A stretch of 64,000 nt of DNA from Caldicellulosiruptor saccharolyticus DSM 8903 (GTDB taxonomy: Bacteria > Bacillota > Thermoanaerobacteria > Caldicellulosiruptorales > Caldicellulosiruptoraceae). The notes under the pieces are model-generated. The model had not been told where the DNA came from, searched no databases, and saw only the letters and a list, made by a program, of their open reading frames with translations. Shown piece by piece: positions 25,271 through 33,380 of this stretch. Both the position numbers and the translations under genes were made by a program. Position 1 is the stretch's first letter; each line of letters opens with the position of its first letter. The stretch lies in contig NC_009437.1 of assembly GCF_000016545.1 (NCBI RefSeq), positions 2,754,501 to 2,818,500 of the forward strand, in the 5' to 3' direction.

Positions 25271-26113
25271 ATGAAGACTTACATAATTTATTGTGATGAA
25301 TCTACTAAACAGGGAAAATACTACACAAATTTTTATGGTGGGGCACTTGTGGAAAGTAAATATTTTCAAGAAATAAATGATAAATTAAATCAAAAAAAGA
25401 GAGAGCTTAATTTATACGGAGAGGTAAAATGGAGCAAAGTTAGTTTGCAATACTTAGATAAATATAAAAGTTTTATAGAATACTATTTTTCGTTTGTGAA
25501 GGATAATAAAATAAAGATTAGAATTATGTTCAAACAAAAGTATTTTCAAACAGTAGGGCTTACAAAAGAACAACAAGAAAATGAATTTTATCTTCTTTAC
25601 TATCAATTTTTTAAACATGCATTTGGTTTTAGGTATTGCAACGACAGTAAAGAAGAAATTTACTTGATACCATATTTTGATAAGCTGCCGGATACAACTG
25701 AAAAGAATGAAAAATTTAAAACATTTATTTATAATCTCCAATTTTTAGATGAATTCAAAAAGGCAAATATAAAAATTCGAAAAGAAGATATCGCTGAGGT
25801 AGAGTCTCATAAACACGTAATCTTGCAAGGCATGGATATTATAATGGGAGCAATTCAATTCCGTCTAAATGATGAACATAAAAAAATAGACCCTGCTACC
25901 GGAAAGAAGGGAAATAAAACAAAAGCTAAAGAAGAACTCTATGAACATATTAGAAATCTTATTTGTAATCTGAGACCAGATTTTAAGAACTTCAATATTG
26001 GGGACACTACTGGAAAAAAAGGAAGTTGGAAAAATTTATGGCTTCATCCCTATAGACATTGGAAATTTGTATCAAAAAATTATGTAATTGACCCAAGTAA
26101 GGCAAAAAAATAG
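25271..26113 (+). CDS. DUF3800 domain protein
   Basis: 280 residues from ATG 25271 (AGGAA 6 bases upstream). N-terminal IIYCDESTKQGKYY and FYGGALVE are the typical DUF3800 opening (a D-E-S motif of a presumed RNase H-like fold). VKWSKVS and IPYFDKLPD follow. A second acidic cluster, QGMDIIMGAIQFRLND, lies near residue 195. DUF3800 proteins are predicted nucleases, frequent on mobile elements and in defence islands; function unproven. The gene sits just behind the TnpB remnant. A convergent small-RNA candidate overlaps its last codons. Confidence 0.8.
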   Translation: MKTYIIYCDESTKQGKYYTNFYGGALVESKYFQEINDKLNQKKRELNLYGEVKWSKVSLQYLDKYKSFIEYYFSFVKDNKIKIRIMFKQKYFQTVGLTKEQQENEFYLLYYQFFKHAFGFRYCNDSKEEIYLIPYFDKLPDTTEKNEKFKTFIYNLQFLDEFKKANIKIRKEDIAEVESHKHVILQGMDIIMGAIQFRLNDEHKKIDPATGKKGNKTKAKEELYEHIRNLICNLRPDFKNFNIGDTTGKKGSWKNLWLHPYRHWKFVSKNYVIDPSKAKK

Positions 26114-26222
26114 AGCCCCACCGCCTCTACAAATTCCTTCCAGGTAGGAACCTGGAGCTTCGATTTGGCAGGGCCTTTTTATTTTCTGTTTTTATTATAC
26201 ATCTATTCTATCACTTTTTCAA
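26104..26222 (-). ncRNA. Small-RNA candidate convergent with the DUF3800 gene
   Basis: Minus-strand promoter TTGAAA (26217-26222), 17-base spacer, TATAAT (26194-26199), between two genes whose 3' ends face each other, so it has no gene to serve. The predicted RNA (about 26187 to 26104) is closed by GCCCTGCC/GGTGGGGC (8 pairs, two wobble), has an inner hairpin CCAGGT/ACCTGG, and ends in TATTTTTTT. The same stem read on the plus strand is followed by TTTTTATTTT and would terminate the DUF3800 transcript, so part of the structure may simply be a two-way terminator. Confidence 0.5.
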
Positions 26223-26246
26223 GCATTTCTTTTTCACAACAAAATC

Positions 26247-27011
26247 TTAAGTTAAAACTTCTTTTTTTATTATCACCTCTATATTTTTTCTTTCTCCAAA
26301 GTTCATAACCTCATTAGCAATCCTTCTGTAATACTCTTTTGAATCAAAGTTGAGATTTACAAAACTATTGTAATTCCATCTTCCAAATACGATTTTTTCA
26401 ACAAAGCTTATTTTTGATAAAAGCTTTCTTATGTCCTGTTGGATAATATTAGGAGTAGGGTAAGGTTCTATGCTAACCCATGTCTTAAAACCCTGTCGAT
26501 GTAAAAATTCCAATGACTTTAATCTTTCTTCTACTGGAGCAGCACCCGGCTCAAACCGTTCTCTGAATTTTTCAGAATACGAGACCAGAGAGATTCCAAA
26601 GTAGTTGTCGTCGTTTTTTGATGTTCCTAATAGTTCAACTGGATAAACTCCCTTAGTTAACACCTCGACAGGAATACCATTGCTATTGAGAATATCTATA
26701 ATCTGCAGAGAAAGCTTTGATACTTCTTTCTGCCTATACATAAAAGGGTCAGTCGAAAAACACATGTTAACGTGTTTAATTTTGTATCTTAACTTTGGAA
26801 TTTCTTTTTCGAGAAGATCTACAGCATTTGAAACAATCTTAGGTGTTATCCAGTCTTTGTAATCTTTTACCTTGCCAAATCTTTTATTCATCAAGAAAGC
26901 ATAGCATGGGTACATACAACCATGAGAACACCAAAGTACATGATTGATAGTATAGTCCCCATATTCAACACCTGTTTTATACAGCAAGGTTTTGCGCTCT
27001 ATTTTTAACAT
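26247..27011 (-). CDS. Radical SAM protein of the spore photoproduct lyase-like group
   Basis: 254 residues. The cluster motif is VLWCSHGCMYPCYAF (Cys-x3-Cys-x3-Cys), residues about 27-37, as in SPL-like and related radical SAM proteins. GISLVSYSEKFRERFEPGAAPVEERL and KTWVSIEPYPTP follow, strands of the half-barrel. These enzymes use a 4Fe-4S cluster and SAM. Substrate unknown; relatives are annotated as DNA repair photolyases and often sit on mobile elements. It follows the integrase gene by 17 bases and may be co-transcribed with it. Confidence 0.85.
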   Translation of the reverse strand: MLKIERKTLLYKTGVEYGDYTINHVLWCSHGCMYPCYAFLMNKRFGKVKDYKDWITPKIVSNAVDLLEKEIPKLRYKIKHVNMCFSTDPFMYRQKEVSKLSLQIIDILNSNGIPVEVLTKGVYPVELLGTSKNDDNYFGISLVSYSEKFRERFEPGAAPVEERLKSLEFLHRQGFKTWVSIEPYPTPNIIQQDIRKLLSKISFVEKIVFGRWNYNSFVNLNFDSKEYYRRIANEVMNFGERKNIEVIIKKEVLT

Positions 27012-27028
27012 CTTCCATCATCGCCTTT

Positions 27029-27889
27029 CTATTCCAACAAGTTTTCTACCATTTCTTCCTGAAGCTTTGTATTTGGTTTTTTATATCTCAAAGTTGTTTC
27101 TATTCTTTGGTGTCCCAGCAGCTGTTGAACATCGTAGATATTCAATCCCTTATCAATCAACGTTTGTGCAAAGAAATGCCTGAGCATGTGTGGATGTAAA
27201 CAAAGCCCGGCAAGTTTTGCATACTTTTGTATGATTTTATAGGCACTGTTGCGCGTCAGTTTTTTGCCTGTTGAAGTAACAAAAAGATAGTTTGTTTCTG
27301 AGTAAGGCCGCTTTTTCAGGTATTCCGATAGGTATTTTCTTGCATCGGAGTTTAAAGGCACTTCTCTATAGCTTCTGCCTTTGCCCCAGATTTTTACTTT
27401 ACCTTTTCTCTCTGATATCTCAACATCTTCAAGTTTGAGATTTATAGCTTCCGAAATCCTCATTCCTGTATTAAGAAGTAGCTCCACCAAAGCAACATCC
27501 CTTGTCTTTCCAAATTGATGGACAGTGCGACGAAACTTGTATATATCTTTTTTGTCTAAAACTACTGGGGAGAGATTCCTTGTTGTGTCTTTCACCTGCT
27601 TTAGTCTTGTTGATATGTCTTTATTAAGCAATCCTCTGTCCAGTAGAAAATGCACAAATTTTCTTAGCGATATAATACTTCGATTTACTGTACTTGGTTT
27701 GTGGTTTTTGCGCAGAAGGTATGATTTGTACTCAACAAGGTCAAACTCTGTTAAATTCTCTGGTAAAAACTCCTGACCAGTAGTATCAACATACCAGCGC
27801 ATGAAAAGTTCAACGTCTTTCGTGTAGCTTTTTATCGTGTTTTCCGTAAAATCCTGAGTTTTCAGGTATTCTTCAAATTCTTTCAGCAT
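27029..27889 (-). CDS. Tyrosine recombinase / integrase
   Basis: 286 residues. The N-terminal SAM-like core-binding domain (about 1-95) is followed by the catalytic domain with R144 (TGMRISEA), HPHMLRH (H234, R237), H260 (LLGHQRIETT) and the nucleophile Y269. Closest in layout to XerC/XerD-like recombinases of integrative elements. It is the only integrase in the window and the best candidate for integration of the element. No attachment site could be identified. Confidence 0.9.
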   Translation of the reverse strand: MLKEFEEYLKTQDFTENTIKSYTKDVELFMRWYVDTTGQEFLPENLTEFDLVEYKSYLLRKNHKPSTVNRSIISLRKFVHFLLDRGLLNKDISTRLKQVKDTTRNLSPVVLDKKDIYKFRRTVHQFGKTRDVALVELLLNTGMRISEAINLKLEDVEISERKGKVKIWGKGRSYREVPLNSDARKYLSEYLKKRPYSETNYLFVTSTGKKLTRNSAYKIIQKYAKLAGLCLHPHMLRHFFAQTLIDKGLNIYDVQQLLGHQRIETTLRYKKPNTKLQEEMVENLLE

Positions 27890-27904
27890 TTTTTATTTCC
27901 AACC

Positions 27905-28114
27905 TCACTTTTTAAACAGGTAATCTTTGTACATCACATATGCTTTTAAAATTTCATAATACTTCTCGTCTACTTTCTTAACAAATTCATAATCATTAGT
28001 TTTGTAAAAGTGAGCAAAAGCCTCATTGTAGAGTTTTCTTAGCCTGTGAAGTTCTTTTTTTAGCTGAAAGAGCATTTCCTCAGGTTTGGGTGGATTTTTA
28101 ACTCTCTTGAACAT
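27905..28114 (-). CDS. Hypothetical helical protein upstream of the integrase (69 aa)
   Basis: MFKRVKNPPKPEEMLFQLKK... predicted all-helical and rich in Lys and Tyr (HFYKTNDYEFVKKVDEKYYE). GGGGG lies 9 bases before the ATG. It lies 15 bases upstream of the integrase gene, so it could be a small accessory or regulatory protein like an excisionase, but it has no recognisable DNA-binding motif. Confidence 0.6.
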   Translation of the reverse strand: MFKRVKNPPKPEEMLFQLKKELHRLRKLYNEAFAHFYKTNDYEFVKKVDEKYYEILKAYVMYKDYLFKK

Positions 28115-28145
28115 AGCTATTTCCCCCTTTTATTTTGCCTTAAAA

Positions 28146-28282
28146 ACATTATGTTGAAAAAATTTTGAGTTTTATTTTATGTTTCTTCTGATGTTATTGT
28201 ATCACAAAACAGCAATTTTTGCAACATAATGTATACTTATGAGTATAAATTATTTAGAATTGTACCATTTAGAATTGCACTA
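28146..28282 (-). promoter_or_regulatory. Promoter and possible operators of the integrase operon
   Basis: TTGCAA (28219-28224), 17-base spacer, TACAAT (28196-28201). CAACATAATG lies at the promoter (28222-28231) and its inverted copy CATTATGTTG downstream (28147-28156). A tandem 15-base repeat TTTAGAATTGyACyA (28253-28267 and 28268-28282) lies just upstream. The arrangement suggests regulator binding. Confidence 0.6.
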
Positions 28283-28289
28283 TGATGAA

Positions 28290-28318
28290 AAGAAAAAAGG
28301 ACAGGTATAAACCTGCCT
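28290..28318 (-). terminator. Terminator of the coiled-coil gene
   Basis: GGCAGG-TTTATA-CCTGTCC followed by TTTTTT on the minus strand, a few bases after the stop. Confidence 0.75.
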
Positions 28319-28325
28319 TTTACTT

Positions 28326-29075
28326 TTATTTTAAAACTATTGCAGTGACAATTCCTGCAAACCCTGTCAAAAGTGCTACGATGATGCCAATCATATTCCA
28401 TCTAAATGTGTTTTTTATGTCTGCGATTTCATTCCTGATATTTGCAACTTCATTTCTAATATTTGCAAACTCTTTTGTGGTTTCTTCTTTGAATTGTATA
28501 AACTCATTCCTAAGGTCGGTTATCTCTTTCCTAACATTTGCAAACTCTCTTGCTGTTTCTTCTTTGAACTGTGCAAACTCATTCCTTATGTTGGCAAACT
28601 CTTTTGTGGTTTCTTCTCTAAACTGTACAAACTCATTCCTCAAGTCAGTTATCTCTTTCCTGACATTTGCAAACTCTTTGGCTGTTTCCTGCTTGAAATC
28701 TGCAATTTCATTTTTTAAATCAGCTATTTCTTTTCTGACACCTGAGAACTCTTTTGTGCTCTCCTGTTTGACATTGCTCAGCTCTGTTGTTGTATCGCTT
28801 CTCAAGTCTGTGATTTGATAGACAGTTTCTTTTTGCAGGCTTGCAACCTGATTTGACAGTTCACCAATCTTCTGGTTAAATTCATTTTTGAGGTTAACTT
28901 CCAAAGTCTTCAGTTTGGTATCAACCTCTGTTCTGACTTCTGAAATTTCACGTCTTACATCCTGAAGATGAGAATTAAATTCAATCCTCAAAAGGTCAAT
29001 ACTCATGGGACTTAAGTAAATTCTAACTCTGTCTTTTCTCCTTTCCCTTTCATTTTCCATATTACTCATCTCCAT
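28326..29075 (-). CDS. Repeat-built coiled-coil protein with C-terminal membrane anchor
   Basis: 249 residues. After a charged N-terminus comes a long coiled coil (about 30-220) built of near-identical blocks such as ETTKEFANIRNEF and KEITDLRNEF, repeated five or more times at DNA level too. One membrane helix closes the protein (MIGIIVALLTGFAGIVTAIVL). The layout is like Bdr/DUF1640-type tail-anchored coiled-coil proteins. Function unknown; oligomeric scaffold at the membrane is plausible. Its leader carries the same GAGTAAAACC box as the genes of the 11-18 kb operon, linking it to that element. Confidence 0.75.
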   Translation of the reverse strand: MEMSNMENERERRKDRVRIYLSPMSIDLLRIEFNSHLQDVRREISEVRTEVDTKLKTLEVNLKNEFNQKIGELSNQVASLQKETVYQITDLRSDTTTELSNVKQESTKEFSGVRKEIADLKNEIADFKQETAKEFANVRKEITDLRNEFVQFREETTKEFANIRNEFAQFKEETAREFANVRKEITDLRNEFIQFKEETTKEFANIRNEVANIRNEIADIKNTFRWNMIGIIVALLTGFAGIVTAIVLK

Positions 29076-29085
29076 TTTTATACTC

Positions 29086-29118
29086 CCCCTTCTTATTGGT
29101 TTTACTCAAAAGAAGGGG
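29086..29118 (-). promoter_or_regulatory. Leader of the coiled-coil gene with SD-sequestering hairpin
   Basis: mRNA-sense CCCCTTCTT (29118-29110), 15-nt loop with GAGTAAAACC, then AAGAAGGGG (29094-29086), a 9-bp perfect stem whose 3' arm is the ribosome site GGGGGAG. Confidence 0.7.
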
Positions 29119-29157
29119 CAGATGTTACACTTTTATTATAGATTTTTGTTGCTGTTT

Positions 29158-29496
29158 TTACAATCCCAGCAGAATCTTTATTTTCTCTTCCAGTTCTCTT
29201 AATTTTTCATTTGGAAGTTGACCTATCTTTTTGACAAGTCTTTCTTTTGAGATTGAGCGTATATCTTCAGGTTTTGCAAATGATACTCTTGTAAGTCCGC
29301 TGTTTTCGGGCTGTATTTCTACATGCAGTGGTATATTTTTGTTCTTGCTTGTGATTGGTACAACAACCACCAGCTCGGCAGGACATGAATTGAATTCGTC
29401 CACTGAGATTATCACTGCTGGGCGGATACCGCTCTGTTCATGTCCTCTTGTTGGACTTAAATCTACAAGCCATATTTCTCCTCTTTTGGCGTTCAT
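29158..29496 (-). CDS. mazF: MazF/PemK-type mRNA endonuclease toxin
   Basis: 112 residues: KRGEIWLVDLSPTRGHEQSGIRPAVIIS at the N-terminus and VVVVPITSKNK and TRVSFAKPEDIRSISKERLV are characteristic of MazF. It cuts mRNA at short sequences. The start overlaps the end of the antitoxin gene by 4 bases (ATGA type), so the two are translationally coupled. Confidence 0.9.
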   Translation of the reverse strand: MNAKRGEIWLVDLSPTRGHEQSGIRPAVIISVDEFNSCPAELVVVVPITSKNKNIPLHVEIQPENSGLTRVSFAKPEDIRSISKERLVKKIGQLPNEKLRELEEKIKILLGL

Positions 29497-29744
29497 TGCT
29501 CAATCCCATCCTGCAATGTGTTTTCCCACAGTTTTCTTTCTTCAATTTCTTCCTGCCACAGTTTATTGTTTTCTTTAAGAGCAGCAAAAGCTTCAGCAGT
29601 TTTAGAGAGTATGACTTTCCTTTTGTAATCTTTAAGAGCTTCCTGAATTATATTTTGCATTGGCTGATTGAGCTCCGAAGCCAGTTTCTTTAAGCCTTCA
29701 TACGTTTCAATATCCACTCTTACCGTTGTTGTTTTGTTTAGCAT
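29493..29744 (-). CDS. Ribbon-helix-helix antitoxin paired with MazF
   Basis: 83 residues. KTTTVRVDIETYEGLKKLAS is a ribbon-helix-helix opening (beta strand followed by two helices). The C-terminal helical part (LKENNKLWQEEIEERKLWEN) probably binds the toxin. It should bind its own promoter as a repressor. Antitoxin first, toxin second, as usual for MazEF. Confidence 0.8.
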   Translation of the reverse strand: MLNKTTTVRVDIETYEGLKKLASELNQPMQNIIQEALKDYKRKVILSKTAEAFAALKENNKLWQEEIEERKLWENTLQDGIEQ

Positions 29745-29827
29745 ATTATCATCTCCAGTAGATTGTTTTGTCTACTTAATAGTATACCATCTTAGATTGG
29801 GTTTCTGCAAACAAAATTTTTGTTTTT

Positions 29828-30673
29828 TTAGCTTTTTGCTGCCTGTTGCCATATCTCCAGTTTCCCAGCCAACTCTTTTGAAATGATGTACTTGCCCAGC
29901 TTTAGTTTTCTTGCTTTTTGCATATACTCTAAAAAGTGCTCCTCAACTGCCAGATTGCAGTTTTCTATCTCTACTATTATATTGCCCTGTTCTTCTGTTT
30001 TTGCCATACTGATGTACGGAAATAGATTTTTAGAAAGCTTTTTGCTGTTTCCACCTTTTAGCTTTAGTTTCTTCATGCTAAGTTCCAGACTCCATGTATA
30101 GTTTTTAAGAAGCTGCAAAAGTACATAGATTCCTGTTCTGATTTCCCTGTCCCTCGGTGTTGCTTCACCAAGGGTGTACTTCACAAAAGCAACATCATCA
30201 GAGATTATTCTTAGCTTTTTCTCCACTGGAATTAAAGGCAAAATTGCTATTAATGAAAGTGCATGAGAATATCTTGTTGCTTTTGTGCCAAAATCGTATA
30301 TCTTCTCTTCCTTCTTGTTTCCATCTATTTCGAATACTCTCACAACTCCGCTTGAGAGTGAGTTAAGAAAAATACAAATTGTATCATCTTCTTTTCCTCT
30401 CTCATCTCCTATTTTCCCCTTATTTTCTTTGCCTGAACGGAACTCAAAATCCACCTTGCCATTTTCATACACAAGTTTTGCTCTGAACCTTTTGTTCTTT
30501 GCCTGTGAGAAAAACTCAAGTTCTTCACTAACACCTTCCAATATAAGCTTATCTATATCGTCCTGTTTTAGTTCATAGCCATAAAAAGCTACTGGCAGGG
30601 AAATCTGGCAGGCAGGACATTTGTATTTCTCATCTTCTACAACAAACTCATCTTTGCATTTCGGACAAATCAT
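29828..30673 (-). CDS. Zinc-ribbon protein of unknown function (281 aa)
   Basis: Zinc ribbon at residues 3-22 (CPKCKDEF...YKCPACQ), then FYGYELKQDDIDKLILEGVSEEL, similar to the small topoisomerase C-terminal repeat motif. A beta-rich region and TRYSHALSLIAILPLIPVE with LRIISDDVAFVKYTLGEA follow, which looks like an RNase H-type fold, but I see no convincing catalytic set. I do not recognise the whole protein. It lies between a MazEF-like pair and a LexA-like HTH gene on the element. Confidence 0.6.
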   Translation of the reverse strand: MICPKCKDEFVVEDEKYKCPACQISLPVAFYGYELKQDDIDKLILEGVSEELEFFSQAKNKRFRAKLVYENGKVDFEFRSGKENKGKIGDERGKEDDTICIFLNSLSSGVVRVFEIDGNKKEEKIYDFGTKATRYSHALSLIAILPLIPVEKKLRIISDDVAFVKYTLGEATPRDREIRTGIYVLLQLLKNYTWSLELSMKKLKLKGGNSKKLSKNLFPYISMAKTEEQGNIIVEIENCNLAVEEHFLEYMQKARKLKLGKYIISKELAGKLEIWQQAAKS

Positions 30674-30690
30674 CTAAAGCTTCCCCTTTC

Positions 30691-30891
30691 TCAATTAATC
30701 ACTATTGTTCGGTACTTGCCTTTTTCCCTTGTTATAAACCCATTTTTTTCAAGACTGATTAGTTCATTGCGCACAGTGGTTGGACTGTAGCCTGTACCAT
30801 CTGCAATCTCTCTTATTGTGGGCCCATATTTCTTGTCTTCATGAAAGCTTTTTATGAAAAGAAGTATGTGCCTCTGCCTTTCACTCAGCAT
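30691..30891 (-). CDS. LexA-like winged-helix regulator, DNA-binding domain only
   Basis: 66 residues that match the LexA N-terminal domain: LSERQRHILLFIKSF, YGPTIREIADGTGYSPTTVRNELISLEKNGFI. The peptidase half of LexA is absent. It probably represses an element promoter and cannot self-cleave. The start overlaps the upstream gene by 7 bases. Confidence 0.8.
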   Translation of the reverse strand: MLSERQRHILLFIKSFHEDKKYGPTIREIADGTGYSPTTVRNELISLEKNGFITREKGKYRTIVIN

Positions 30892-31178
30892 TTTGTAGCA
30901 CTCCTTTTGTCAATTTTTAACGGTCTGAAGCTCTTCAACACCTCTTTTTTATAACGCTCATAGTCAATCCCGAGAAAATCACAGATAAGCTGGCAGTATC
31001 TGCTTCTGACAAAGCTCAGAGCTTCCATCTTAATTCGCCATGGCTCATTTCTGCCATCATAACAGCCCCGTGGAACCGGATTTTGCAGGTCTTCTTTTGT
31101 GAGTAGCAAAACCTCTGCAAATAGATTCTTCAAAAACACTATTTCAGGGTCTTCTGAGAGCCTTTGTATTAAGCTCAT
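30885..31178 (-). CDS. Hypothetical protein of the element (97 aa)
   Basis: MSLIQRLSEDPEIVFLKNLF..., with NPVPRGCYDGRNEPWRIKMEALSF cut into two motifs, then FLGIDYERYKKEVLK. Soluble and basic-acidic mixed. Not recognised. Overlaps the HTH gene and follows the hydrolase gene by 17 bases, so it belongs to the same operon. Confidence 0.6.
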   Translation of the reverse strand: MSLIQRLSEDPEIVFLKNLFAEVLLLTKEDLQNPVPRGCYDGRNEPWRIKMEALSFVRSRYCQLICDFLGIDYERYKKEVLKSFRPLKIDKRSATKC

Positions 31179-31195
31179 CCCAAAAACCCCCTTCC

Positions 31196-33379
31196 CTATT
31201 TGACAAGTTGCTGCAAAATCTCAAACGGGTCAACGGGCTGTCCTGCAACTCTTATTTCAAAATGAAGATGTGGACCAGTGCTGTATCCTGTTGAACCCAC
31301 ACCACCAATTACACTTCCCTGTGTAACAGCCTGTCCCTGCTGGATAACAACTGAACTGAGATGTCCATACAGCACTTCTATCTCCTGTCCCGAAAGAGTA
31401 CCTTTTACAATAACAGTATTGCCATAGCCTTCCATAGTCCCTGCAAACTCAACTGTGCCGTTTATTATGCTTTTCACATCAGCATTCATTGGAGCTCCAA
31501 TGTCAACACCTGTGTGCAGTTTTTCTCTACCTGTGATTGGGTGAATTCTCAGTCCATAAAGGCTTGTTATTATCATGTATTTATCATCTACTGGCATGTA
31601 CTCTGGATGCCTTTTTTCAAAGCTTCTGAACTTGAAAAGTCTTGCCTGGGCAATTAACTTTTGAGCATATTGTTTGCGTGTCTTTTCGTAATCTGGTGCG
31701 TCTGATTTACAGCCTTCAGGCCCGAGCCAGTAGCTTGCCAGCGCAGGTATTACACCTTCCTGCCATCCATTTCCCGCCCAGTCAATCTGTGCACCGCCAA
31801 GATAGCTTTTAAAAACAAATGACCCTATTAAAATCTGGTCACGTGGGTTGTTGATATCGCCTGTAATGTCGATGTTGGGGTAGCGTGTTTTGAAGTCTTT
31901 CACATGCCCATCCCAGTAAATTTGCTGCACCTGCATAAGTCCGATGGCATAGCCATCCTTGTTTTTTGCTTTTGCTTCGGGATTAAAAGAACTTTCTCTT
32001 GCTGCTATTGCTGTTAAGAACCATTTAGGTATGCCAAAGATTTTCTCTGCCTCCTCAAAGTATTGCTCATACTGTGCAGGTACATATTGAATAAGTGAGC
32101 TTGCTGATACAACTTTGGGCGTTTCAAAGATGTTTTCTTTTACATCTTCAAAAAGCCACCCAAAGTCCTTGTCACCTCTTTCATATGTCATTGCCGTATA
32201 TATGATAATTTTGTTTGCAAATTCAATATCAGCATTTTTATCGTCTTCAAGTATCAATTCTTCAAGCCTTTTATACTCTGCATCGATGCTGTATGTGCTG
32301 TCAATCACAGGTATGGTCTGGACTTTTTGCAGTGTTTCTTCATCTAATACTGTTTCCTGTGAATCAGTGTATGAAACATTTTTGGCTTCTTCCGAAAGTG
32401 AAACAGAAGGGTTTTGGTTGCCCGGGTCAAGCACATCTGTTTTTGCAGTTTTTTCAACTTTTTCTGCATTGTCAAGATTGCTGACAATTTTATATTTTGT
32501 CTTGATATTTAAATCCTCTGCCTTTTTTGCTTCTTTTTGTTCAATTATTTTCTTTGGGTCAAAATCAAGTTCAAGTTTGCCACTGTCCTCAACCTTTGCT
32601 GATTTTGGCAGGTTGTTCTGGTACGTGGTTGTGGTTTTCTGAAGTTTATAAGAAACAGTAAATCTGTTTTTGATTGTATCAGCACAAATCAAAAGGTAGA
32701 TTGGCTGTGTTTCTGTTAACTTTACCTTTTCTGTCCATGTTATTCTAACAGTCTGAGTTTTAACAGAACTTACTTTTTCGGTTTGGCCAGTTTGAGGGTT
32801 GTATACTTCATTTTCAACCGTATACGTATATGTTCTTGTTTTCTCCTTTGTAACCTCTTTTGTAGTTTCTGTTGTAATATTGTGTTTGATATAAAAAAAT
32901 CGTGGCTGCATTCTTCTTGCTATGCTCAAAAGCTCATTTTTGCATTTAAGATAATAAACTTCTGGCAAAAGCTTCTTGATTACATCTTCTGTAACATTTT
33001 TAATTCCTCTCTTTGCAGCTTCTTTCGTAACCTCTTCCAGATCTTTTTTCTCCAGCAGTCCCATGTTACTTGAAAGAACAAGGTATTTGTAATATGCAAT
33101 CACCCAGGGATAGGTGAGAATTAAGTCTTCATCAATTCCGTTGTAATCATAAAGGTTTCCGTTTAGTTTTCGTATCTCTTCGGTAACTTCGCGAAGCAGT
33201 CTTTCGTTCTGTTCTTTGGTCAGTTTTTCAGAAATACTTTTCTCTTCAGCAAATGAGTATATAACAGCAAGGAAGGTAATTATTATGAGAAAAAAGCCAA
33301 TAAGGGCTATAGCAACCGGGGCTTTTAGTAGGGTTTTAAGTTTGCTTCTTTGATTATTTTTTCTCCTATAATTCTCCAC
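31196..33379 (-). CDS. Membrane-anchored lytic transglycosylase / M23 endopeptidase
   Basis: 727 residues. An N-terminal membrane helix (about 20-44) and a long linker region come first. Next is an SLT transglycosylase domain at about 445-560 (WFLTAIAARESSFNPEAK with catalytic Glu, IGLMQVQQIYWDGH). Last is an M23 peptidase domain at about 610-720 (GREKLHTGVDIGAP, GPHLHFEIR). The two activities cut glycan strands and cross-bridges. Such two-domain enzymes open the wall for transfer or secretion machines of Gram-positive elements; here it lies between SSB/HD genes and the recombinase, near the pilus operon. Confidence 0.9.
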   Translation of the reverse strand: MENYRRKNNQRSKLKTLLKAPVAIALIGFFLIIITFLAVIYSFAEEKSISEKLTKEQNERLLREVTEEIRKLNGNLYDYNGIDEDLILTYPWVIAYYKYLVLSSNMGLLEKKDLEEVTKEAAKRGIKNVTEDVIKKLLPEVYYLKCKNELLSIARRMQPRFFYIKHNITTETTKEVTKEKTRTYTYTVENEVYNPQTGQTEKVSSVKTQTVRITWTEKVKLTETQPIYLLICADTIKNRFTVSYKLQKTTTTYQNNLPKSAKVEDSGKLELDFDPKKIIEQKEAKKAEDLNIKTKYKIVSNLDNAEKVEKTAKTDVLDPGNQNPSVSLSEEAKNVSYTDSQETVLDEETLQKVQTIPVIDSTYSIDAEYKRLEELILEDDKNADIEFANKIIIYTAMTYERGDKDFGWLFEDVKENIFETPKVVSASSLIQYVPAQYEQYFEEAEKIFGIPKWFLTAIAARESSFNPEAKAKNKDGYAIGLMQVQQIYWDGHVKDFKTRYPNIDITGDINNPRDQILIGSFVFKSYLGGAQIDWAGNGWQEGVIPALASYWLGPEGCKSDAPDYEKTRKQYAQKLIAQARLFKFRSFEKRHPEYMPVDDKYMIITSLYGLRIHPITGREKLHTGVDIGAPMNADVKSIINGTVEFAGTMEGYGNTVIVKGTLSGQEIEVLYGHLSSVVIQQGQAVTQGSVIGGVGSTGYSTGPHLHFEIRVAGQPVDPFEILQQLVK

Positions 33380-33380
33380 A

